Source: Nemertoderma westbladi (Eukaryota; Xenacoelomorpha; Nemertodermatida; Nemertodermatidae). Taken from it: a stretch of 41,201 nt of DNA. The translations under genes were made by a program, and so were the position numbers. Shown here piece by piece: positions 20,004 to 27,056 of this stretch (positions within the stretch are counted from its first letter, which is position 1; each line of letters starts with the position of its first letter). Where the stretch lies: contig JAUCBJ010000986.1 in the NCBI GenBank assembly GCA_032718475.1, positions 1-41,201 of the forward strand, in the 5' to 3' direction. Under the pieces are notes generated by a model. The model ran no database searches. It was given only the letters and a program-made list of their open reading frames with translations, and was not told the DNA's origin.

Positions 20004-20340
20004 GCGCATCGGTCAACCATTACTGACCCGAGTTTACTATCCAATGGCAATATCGAGAAACACTTATTATCACTTGGGGGACCTAATCTGCGAGCGACAG
20101 TTAGTCGCCAAATGCAGCGTCTCATTACCCGAGAATTTTGGCTGCAATGTTCAATGACAGGAAAAAGTCATGGCGCTTTAGCTGGTCCTGGTGGGGCCAA
20201 ATATTCCCTAGTTAAATTGGGTGTATTAAAAACTCTAATTTCTGTAAATTCAAAATCACCAGGATTCAACGAATATATAATTGAGCAGGCATTAATGAAA
20301 GCACACCACTGCTATATCGACAAACGACGTTTACCTAAAG
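20004..20340 (+). CDS. DUF4806-like domain exon of the transposon-borne gene
   Basis: This exon encodes HLLSLGGPNLRATVSRQMQR, ITREFWLQCSMTG, AKYSLVKLGVLKTLISV and IEQALMKAHHCYIDKR. The order (LGG turn, tV.R.m.rl helix, G-rich loop, leucine helix, ..L..A helix) resembles the DUF4806 domain of unknown function found in many invertebrate proteins. An acceptor (GGCAAATTACAG) lies at 20003; an open frame also extends back to an ATG at 19887, so the 5' limit is uncertain. It ends at AAAG with a canonical donor GTAAGG at 20341. The matching EEL-type segment lies about 2.4 kb upstream. Likely nuclear role is not known. Confidence 0.5.
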
Positions 20341-20733
20341 GTAAGGAAGGACATTAACTTTACTTTTGTAGTTTTTATAAATTGCTTGTTTCATAGTTTG
20401 TGTCAGCTTCTGACTGATATTTTTCTATATTTTGCGATATTTTTACTCTCGATATTTTTTAATCGCGATATTTTTCAAGTCTTGTTATTTACCACAAATA
20501 CCCAGTTACCATGGTAACTAGATATTTCTGGAACGTTTTGAGATTTACAAAATGTTCCAGCTTGTGGGCCATATGATGCAAATAAAGTTTCAGAACATTT
20601 TATTGTACGACGTGCGTTGATGAGTAATATATGCTTGAAAAATTCCAGGGCAATTTTAAAGGCTAGTGTCCCCCCCCCCCCCCCTTAAAATATTTGATTA
20701 ATTAATTAATACATATATACATTTTATATTTAG
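20341..20733 (+). other. Intron of the transposon-borne gene
   Basis: The 393-nt intron starts GTAAGG and ends in TTTTATATTTAG before CTGATGC. Joining the flanks keeps the frame exactly (one base of a codon before, two after). It contains a poly-C tract (about 20671-20684) and an AT-rich end. Without splicing the frame stops 16 bases into the intron. Confidence 0.6.
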
Positions 20734-20903
20734 CTGATGCTGATGCTGATGTCATTGTGGAGAGCCCGGGGGATGATATCCGAGATGATGTACCGGTACC
20801 TGATACTCTTGCAGAGCAACGAACTGAAGATTCTCAAACCCATGTTGATGGTTTATCTTCCGTCCTGGATGTCCTAGATGACTTGCTAGAAGAGGGATTA
20901 TGA
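20734..20903 (+). CDS. Acidic C-terminal exon of the transposon-borne gene
   Basis: In the phase set by the upstream donor it reads ADADADVIVESPGDDIRDDV, then VDGLSSVLDVLDDLLEEGL and TGA at 20901-20903. The 56 codons are open and strongly acidic (many Asp/Glu), ending in a leucine-rich amphipathic segment that could be a short activation or interaction motif (inference). An AATAAA signal follows at 21182, about 280 bases downstream. No ATG opens this exon, so it is visible only through the splice model. Confidence 0.5.
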
Positions 20904-21181
20904 CTGCGATAAAATTCATGTCCACAATGTTAAATTGTTATATGATGGTTTAATTATTTTGTTGAATCCGATGTAGAATGTTATCCATTTTATATGATGT
21001 TATATAGTTGTTTGTACTTGTAGTAGAAGGCCGGTTTGATTTGTGTTATTCGAATTTTGTAGTCTTTTGAACGAATTCGTAATGAATTGAGAAAAAATAT
21101 TGAAAAAAATGTTCTACGTTTTTTCCCCATGTAATACGTAATTTTATTCTTAAATTGGTACTTTTTTGTTGCTTATTCGTA

Positions 21182-21187
21182 AATAAA
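21182..21187 (+). terminator. Candidate polyadenylation signal
   Basis: AATAAA lies about 280 bases after the stop of the acidic exon. It is the first perfect hexamer in a suitable position; A/T-richness makes chance occurrence possible. Confidence 0.35.
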
Positions 21188-22138
21188 ATATACAGCGATA
21201 TAGTGTTACTAAATCAATTGAACTGCAGTATTTAACTATATTGCTTCCATAGTTACTGCGATTCAAATTATTGTACTCTTCAACTCCTGATGCTGCCTTA
21301 CTGCAATGTTAAATAATTGTTCTCGAGTGTTCTCGATTCCGTTTAATGCAAACCTTTTCTACGTCGATGCTCTTTCAACACCACGTAATAAAGTTTAAGA
21401 AATTCCACAAAAATAATTATACTTTTTTCGCCGGGAAAAAAATAAAATCAATGCAATCCTATGGGTTTCTTTTTTTCCTGGGGAAGAAATGTACTCCTTT
21501 TCTGCCGATTTAGGCGTTAGGCCTATATGTAGGCCTATATTCGAGCGAAAAGTAACAATTTAAGAAAAAAAGCCTATTTTATTGTTTTACAGTTCATTAA
21601 ATAGTTGTTGTTACTTTCCTATTATTTCTATTTCGGTTCATTTTAAAGTGGTTACGAAGTACAATTATTCTTAAACATTAAATTTTGAATATAATAATAT
21701 TTTTGAAAATCAATGTAATTTGTTATATTTCTCTCACTGTCTTTCCTCGACTATAAAATATTTGAGAAAGGTGAACAAAATTCTGCTTTGGAAACAATAT
21801 GTAATCCACTAATGAGTTACTTATACGTGTATACACATCAGTTTCAAACATGTCCCCAAGTTGTAACAAGTGTGGATAGCCTTCGCAAACACGCATTTGT
21901 TTCGCATCTGTTGAATCTACTGGTTAGCGGATTTGTTTTCCATGTGCAAGTGTGAAAAGCCTTTGCAAGCACGTATGCGTTTCGCATCTGTCAAAATTAT
22001 ATTGCTTTGGGGATATGTTTGCCATGTGCAAAGACACATTTGGAACATGTAAGCCAACCCTGTGTCATTTCATAATGCGCTGCGCATGTGTGAATCAATC
22101 GTATGACAAATGCGTTCCACATACGTATTTTTCACTGG
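21188..22138. other. Right non-coding and sub-terminal region of the 6.1-kb transposon
   Basis: No coding frame is seen. From about 21830 to the end there are several imperfect copies of short motifs (AAGTGTGGATAGCCTTCGCA / AAGTGTGAAAAGCCTTTGCA, CGCATCTGT, CATGTGCAA). This is the kind of repeated sub-terminal array that transposases often bind. Confidence 0.5.
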
Positions 22139-22139
22139 G

Positions 22140-22315
22140 TCACCTACATTGTATAACTGTGCAGTTCCTAGGTATACAGCTATCGAGGCAAACATGCAGT
22201 CCCCGTCATCACCGCCGCATTCGAGTTGCATTAGTCCTAATTGGGCAGCAGCCCGGCCCACAGTCCGCCCGGTGTTGATCATCTCCACCACTATCGGATT
22301 CCAAGCTGAAAAATA
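22140..22315 (-). pseudogene. OTU-type cysteine protease pseudogene unit 1, proximal half
   Basis: Minus strand: an acceptor (TATTTTTCAG, about 22307-22316), then WNPIVVEMINTGRTVGRAAA and ECGGDDGDCMFASIAVYLGT. The DGDCMF segment matches the OTU catalytic loop (D-G-x-C, Cys codon 22196-22198), where the cysteine nucleophile cleaves ubiquitin-type bonds. After LYNVG the frame is cut by the end of the 6.1-kb transposon and reads 20-odd meaningless codons into it. The rest of the domain resumes at 16027. OTU domains occur in host deubiquitinases and in several mobile elements; context here favours a mobile or already dead gene. Confidence 0.75.
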
Positions 22316-22354
22316 TAAAAATAGATAATATCAGAAAAAGTTAGAAACAGAATG

Positions 22355-22866
22355 TTACACTATGGAAATTGATGTTGTACTGTTAGTTGTTGGCAGTACC
22401 CTATCTATTTCAAAAGCAGTATAGTGGCCCGGGACGAAACCCAGATGAATAACCACCCCCGCTGCCCTGATGATAATATCGTTCCCCATTTGCCCATCCC
22501 ACGTATGAATTTTGAAAGTGTAACCCAATGAATATGAAAGGGCACACAATATTGCATGGGTTCCCCATTCCGCTCCGTGACGTAGGTTCTCTATATACCT
22601 TGCGTATGTTTAACCCCCCATTTCCAAAAATCCACGATACTCTGGATTATCATTAAAAAAATTGGCGGCCGTATTACGTAACTCACCTACATTGTATAAC
22701 TGTGCAGTTCCTAGGTATACGGCGGTGACTATCGAGGCAAACATGCAGTCCCCGTCGTCACTGCTGCATTCGAGTTGCATTAGTCCCAATTGGGCAGCAG
22801 CCCGGCCCACAGTCCGCCCGGTGTTGATCATCTCCACCACTATCGGATTCCAAGCTGAAAAATATA
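22355..22866 (-). pseudogene. OTU-type cysteine protease pseudogene unit 2, uninterrupted by the transposon
   Basis: This second tandem unit has the same acceptor and exon start. It carries ECSSDDGDCMFASI (Cys codon 22745-22747), LRNTAANFFNDNPEYRGFLE, an in-frame TAA (22610-22612), then YIENLRHGAEWGTHAILCAL, FKIHTWDGQMGNDI and VPGHYTAFEID (His codon 22424-22426). It ends at a stop at 22355-22357. The Cys and His of an OTU domain are both present and correctly spaced. The same TAA at the same codon is found in unit 1, so the stop predates the duplication or is tolerated. It also preserves the empty target site of the 6.1-kb transposon. Confidence 0.8.
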
Positions 22867-22892
22867 AAAATAGATAATATCAGAAAAAGTTA

Positions 22893-22995
22893 GATCTTGC
22901 ATCTCAGATAAAACTCCTTCTCCACTCCCAATATCCAGTGACTGGCCGGAATCAAGTGGTCTGAAAATTCCGCCACCAGCATCGGCGTTTTCCCC
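22893..22995 (-). pseudogene. Possible upstream exon, unrecognised
   Basis: Downstream of a CCCGACACCCAG acceptor the minus strand reads GENADAGGGIFRPLDSGQSL, then DIGSGEGVLSEMQDL. This Gly/Asp/Glu-rich stretch looks coding and precedes OTU unit 2. I see no good GT donor at its end, so linkage to the OTU exon is uncertain. Confidence 0.3.
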
Positions 22996-23054
22996 CTGGG
23001 TGTCGGGAATAACGGCAACATTATTTTAAATTTGATTATTCTACTTATATGGGG

Positions 23055-23475
23055 AGGGGCGAGCCGTGAAGTGTGTGAACGCATATAGGTGTCACTGGCG
23101 AGTTGCCTTATCGCCGTCTGTCACCACCACAAATTTTTCATTGCTAATAACTCAGTTATTTCGTGATTTGATGAAAAAAAGGGGCGAGCCATGAAGCGAG
23201 TGAAGCCTTAGCATATGGGTACCATTAACGAGTTGTGGGGGCGAGCTACGATGAAGTAAGGAAGGTTATTGTATTTATAATATTACTATTTTAATTTGAT
23301 TATTTTACTTAAATCTGCCATCGCTTTTATTTAAAAATTTCTCCCGCCACCTCACCCACTTATCCCACCATCGCCATCTGCCCAAGTTATTTTGTTGATT
23401 TGATGAAAAAATAGGGCGAGCCATGAAGCGAGTGAAGCCTTAGCATATGGGTACCATTAACGAGTTGTGGGGGAG
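23055..23475. repeat. Direct repeats about 233 bp apart
   Basis: A 60-base phrase starting GGGCGAGCCATGAAGCGAG and including TTAGCATATGGGTACCATTA occurs at about 23180 and 23413. A diverged third version (GGGCGAGCCGTGAAGTGTG) lies at about 23056. Each is preceded by a GATTTGATGAAAAAA-type segment. This appears to be a tandem repeat with units of about 130-230 bp; no gene is seen. Confidence 0.65.
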
Positions 23476-23546
23476 CATGTAGGTACTATTGTTGAATTTG
23501 CCGATTATTATTGTTATTATATTAATTGTCGTAATTATTACTTACA

Positions 23547-23965
23547 TTAATTTTCGGTAGGTGGCAGTGTGTGAGTTTCACCAACCATCCGCGGCGGACA
23601 TATGCACATCGGCCGCCGACTGGTGATCGGCGAGATGGCGATCCCCGGGCGCGCCGGGAGCATCCCATCTTTACGCGGTACGTCCCGTATTCTATCTTCC
23701 CACGCGAATCTCCGCGCTACCATCATTAAATGTCGCCCCCTTGTTAAGGGGCGATGAATGAAGGCAACAGACATCAGACATCGGTTTATAGGGTTTAACT
23801 TTGGGCGTTATAAATGTCACCGTTGGTTTATTAGGCCTCCTAAGTGGTTCGATAGCACCCCCTCGAGGCCCCCACCTAAAAGTTCGGGGCACCCTACCAG
23901 AAACTGGTATTTGTTGGTTGGGTTCAACGATTTTATTCGCTTCAGCCATTATAATACAGAAATTA
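23547..23965 (-). pseudogene. Coding remnant in two frames, unrecognised
   Basis: Minus strand: a Met-initiated frame MAEANKIVEPNQQIPVSGRV near 23949, continuing to NKGATFNDGSAEIRVGR. An overlapping frame then reads RRFAWEDRIRDVPRKDGMLP to 23547. Both have protein-like composition rich in Pro, Arg and Gly, as if one gene were frameshifted near 23725-23765. I recognise no family. Confidence 0.3.
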
Positions 23966-24001
23966 TTATACTGCTATACGGCCAGTCAACCATGTCAAAC
24001 G

Positions 24002-24024
24002 CCCCCCCCCCCCCCCCCCCCCCC
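24002..24024. repeat. Poly-C tract
   Basis: About 23 consecutive C on the plus strand. It is one of several long G/C homopolymers in the window (also near 4660, 6040, 17702, 20671). Its length is likely variable and hard to sequence. Confidence 0.9.
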
Positions 24025-24152
24025 ATTAATTAAGCAATCTGATGTAAAACCGAATTCAACATCTGATATACCACCCTTCAACTTAGAAATCGCCTCAGCT
24101 ACCAATTTGGCAGAAACAAACATACTTTCGTCAATAACAAGATTTTGCAATT
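24025..24152 (-). pseudogene. Probable exon with good acceptor, unrecognised
   Basis: The acceptor CTAAACTATTTCAG precedes minus-strand codons LQNLVIDESMFVSAKLVAEA, then ISKLKGG and VEFGFTSDCLIN. It then enters a run of about 23 G (plus-strand poly-C, 24002-24024) that hides the frame. This amphipathic, clearly protein-like stretch has no Met start. It may belong with the remnant at 23547-23965 across the poly-G tract. Confidence 0.4.
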
Positions 24153-24388
24153 CTGAAATAGTTTAGAATCAACGATTATAATATATTTTAAAAATCTGAA
24201 AAAATGAACAACAGAGGGTGGCGTACACTACACCAATAATATAATATTTTTTTCAGATTATTAAATCGCCATTTATATTTACTAATAAAATAAAGTACAA
24301 AGCGGTTTGGTTGAATGGCTTAGTGTGGAGTGGGGTGGTGGGAAGAATATGGAAGTTTATAGAAGAACAAACAATAATTCTTATGACA

Positions 24389-25087
24389 TTATGTAATAAG
24401 CCTCTCTTCAATAAACTCCTTTACTTTATTCGGTTCTGATGGCCATATATATGATATATGGGCATCAGCCTCTGCTGATATGGTTGTCTCCCCATCCGCC
24501 TGTGTGATGGTACCCCACATCGACCATCCCACTACAGACAAACCACATTCTCTATTGATTCTTCCTGCAATACTTTTTCTCTGCATCTTCAAGGCTGGAA
24601 CACCGAAATTACCAAGAGGTAAAGTCAGCGGAGAAGGATTAATAAAAAGTTTTGATAGATTGAAAGAGAATAGCCCGTCCTCGGCTTCTGGAAATCCTGG
24701 AATTTCTGGATTGATACACATTCCAGCACACCAGTTGGCTGAACGCCTGCTCTTAACACACACATACTGCCTCCTTGGTGCTGGCATGTTTATCGCACAG
24801 TAGCCCACTACACCTCTCCCCTACAACACACACCCCGGAGATACTGACTTTTACACACTTGTAGCTTATCATATGAGTGTCAGTATCGCCAGGGTATTGG
24901 TTGTAGGGGACGTAGGGAACTTCGTACACTGGGCCAGGGGTTAGTTTTATAGGGGATCCAGTATGTATAATGGGATTAGACGAGTCGTTGCTCATATATT
25001 TACAGGTGAAATATGCAATCCATAATCCACAATATACAATCCACGATCGTGTATCATGGACTTCCTTTGTTCGTAATTTCAATTTAA
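24389..25087 (-). pseudogene. Duplicated block A, copy 2: unrecognised broken coding sequence
   Basis: This partner of 2234-2871 spans 24456-25087. A first minus frame reads KYMSNDSSNPIIHTGSPIKL through YEVPYVPYNQYPGDTDTHM and stops at TAA. A second, shifted frame reads SRRSANWCAGMCINPEIPGF, FPEAEDGLFSFNLSKLF and LPLGNFGVPALK, and ends WPSEPNKVKEFIEERLIT at 24389. The two frames overlap at about 24755-24810, so one short indel separates them in both copies. No domain is recognised; the regular Pro/Gly turns suggest a beta-rich protein (inference). The C-terminal 20 residues lie outside the duplicated block. Confidence 0.45.
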
Positions 25088-25100
25088 TATAAATGAAAAA

Positions 25101-25252
25101 GAGTAAGCCCGGGAAACGTTGATATAAAATTGGAAACAATGAATAAGGAGCTAGAATTGTTGTTTATTAAGATAGAGAGAGATTTGTTTTATATTTTTAA
25201 AACTTAATAATCGAATTTGTCTTAAAGGGTTTTATTTCTTTTTGAGTTATCA
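25101..25252. repeat. Duplicated block B, copy 2
   Basis: It matches 7460-7611 with only a few substitutions. Here it directly abuts block A on its left and the 11-bp satellite on its right, whereas in the first locus 4.6 kb separate blocks A and B. Confidence 0.85.
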
Positions 25253-25328
25253 TATACATATAAGATACATATAAGATACATATATGATACATATAAGATA
25301 CATATAAGATACATATAAGATACATATA
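25253..25328. repeat. 11-bp satellite, short segment left of LINE-A copy 1
   Basis: Seven units of ATACATATAAG (one with TATATGATAC). They are separated from the main array (from 26952) by a LINE insertion, so both once formed one array. Confidence 0.9.
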
Positions 25329-26951
25329 CTACTACTACTACTACTAGGATCGGCATGCTGCATTGCAGCTGCATTTTTAAGAATGCTGTGCCGGCTTGTC
25401 AACAAAATTGCACCGCCACAACTCCCTATCACCCATGACATTTGCTAGATCATCCGCATCTTTAAGGCCAGTGTCCTTTAAGATGCGTCTCAAGAAAGTC
25501 ATGGGCTGTCCACCATGCTTATTCACTCCATGAGGCTGCCAAAGTACAAGATTATGCACTGGCTGGTCCTCACGGCGAAAGCAATGTCCTGCAAAGCGGA
25601 GGCGATTTTGTTCTAGTGTCAAGCTTGGGGGAACCAATGAGACACCTCCAATGTTATATAGTGTCTGGTTGGAGATGTGTGCATTGTACTTGACACAATG
25701 AACCCGGCGTAGCATTCTTGTGAATGTGCCATCCAGAGATTTGGTGTCCTCAGCAGTTAGAGCCCAGCATGGACTCCCGTAGAGGAGTACTGGAACTACT
25801 GCTGCTCTAAATAATCGGACCTTAAGTTTCCGATTAATTCTCGGTGATTTCCAAATCCTGGAAAGCCTATTCAAGGCTGTCCATGCCTTTCCCTTACGTA
25901 TTCGAAGGTCCTCACCTGACTTCCGGATCCATGATCCCAGGTAACAGAAGTCGTCCACATGCTCAAGCATACCATCCTTTGAGCTTATGCTCATCCGACC
26001 AGAGACTTGCTGAGGACTTTCAAAGTTAACAGTCAGAATTTTGGTCTTTCTGGAGTTAATAAAAAGACCAACACTAGAAGCAGCATGTTCTAATGAGCTG
26101 AGGAGCCGTTGGGCTCCCTCTAATGATTCTGAGAGTACTCCTAAGTCATCAGCAAAGTCTAGATCAGTTAGGTACTTGGCAGGATTTCCTCGACTTCTGG
26201 AGCCAGTAGGTGGAGTTATCATCACCCCATCATCATTATGATGATCTAAGGACATGCGTAGAACATAGTCAACCACAATAATGAACAAGAATGGTGCAAG
26301 TGTGTCTCCTTGGAGGACGCCCCATAACACTTCAAATGGTTCTGTGTCACCGTCAACAGTAGACACAAATGTTGTCGAACCATCGTATACTGATCTGATT
26401 GCTGCAATAATTTCATCAGGAATCCCATATAATGAAAGTATGCTGAACATACGTGAGCGAGAGACTGAATCAAAGGCCTTGAAGAAATCAACAAAGATAA
26501 CAGCCAGATGCCTGTCTTTCTTTTTTGATAATTCTTCAATTATCCTTCTAAGTGCCAAAATGGGCTCCATGGTCCCACGACCTTTACGGAACCCATTCTG
26601 ATTTCCACGGAGCAGTCTCTCAATGGGATCCCTGATGCGATTTAATAGAATCCTATTGTATAGCTTTGCAGCAATCGAGATCAATGAGATTCCCCGAAAA
26701 GAACCATAGAGTGTTAGGTTGCCCTTCTTGGGAACTGGCACCAACTTATTTGTTTTCATTTCTTGTGGGACTCTTGTTGTTCGGTACATGTCTACTATGA
26801 TGGGATAGATGAGCTTTAAACATTCAGGTATTTTAAAGACCTCAGGGGGAACACCATCTACTCCACTGGCACGATTGGTCTTAATGCTCTTTGCAGCAGC
26901 CTTCACTTCTGCAAAGGAGATATCGCCAATGGGAATATCTGGGAGTACAGA
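25329..26951 (-). mobile_element. LINE family A, copy 1, inserted in the satellite (5'-truncated)
   Basis: On the minus strand the copy ends in CCTAGTAGTAGT... (six ACT units on the plus strand), the family's trinucleotide 3' tail. It is truncated at 26951 within the segment before the RT fingers. Flanking satellite is ATACATAT on the left and AACATATAAG on the right, consistent with a short duplication, but satellite periodicity prevents exact definition. Confidence 0.85.
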
Positions 26952-27056
26952 TAACATATAAGATACATATAAGATACATATAAGATACATATAAGATACA
27001 TATAAGATACATATAAGATACATATAAGATACATATAAGATACATATAAGATACAT
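25377..27056 (-). pseudogene. LINE-A reverse transcriptase (copy 1), open frame fused to satellite-derived N-terminus
   Basis: The RT portion (from about residue 36) is open throughout: FAEVKAAAKSIKTNRASGVD, SFRGISLISIAAKLYNRIL, RGNQNGFRKGRGTMEPILAL, motif A FVDFFKAFDSVSR, motif B GVLQGDTLAPFLF, motif C LTDLDFADDLGVLSE with intact FADD, then the thumb and C-terminal domain to TAG near 25377. Similar RTs occur in APE-type LINEs of the group also encoding the craniofacial-development-protein-2-like endonuclease. The first 35 residues are satellite translation. The endonuclease and LINE N-terminus are missing, so it is not autonomous despite a complete RT active site. Confidence 0.9.

Larger units (their letters stand above)
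16028..22139 (+). mobile_element. 6,112-bp DNA transposon with CCCAGTGAAAAAT inverted ends and TC target duplication
   Basis: The left end reads CCCAGTGAAAAATGAGTATG; the right end, reverse-complemented, reads CCCAGTGAAAAATACGTATG, with partial similarity for about ten more bases. TC flanks both sides (16026-16027 and 22140-22141). The uninterrupted target is present at about 22677-22690 (GTAACTCACCTAC), so the insertion breakpoint is read directly. Sub-terminal repeats of the type TTTCGCATNTGT occur near both ends (about 16258, 21899, 21978). The interior carries a plus-strand spliced gene (20004-20903), upstream coding remnants (16869-17560), G-rich tandem repeats and a nested retroposon. 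Ends plus a 2-bp duplication would suit a CACTA/EnSpm-like element, but I see no transposase that settles the superfamily. Confidence 0.8.

Noticed and set aside
22140-22145. GTGAGT in the minus-strand OTU sequence as a splice donor after LYNVG
   Set aside because: The OTU domain continues colinearly through it in unit 2 (ELRNTAANFFND...), so reading through fits the domain better than splicing.
25844-26601. Several plus-strand ORFs of 61-106 aa over LINE-A, repeated in each copy
   Set aside because: They are antisense shadows of the RT; they recur only because the LINE recurs.
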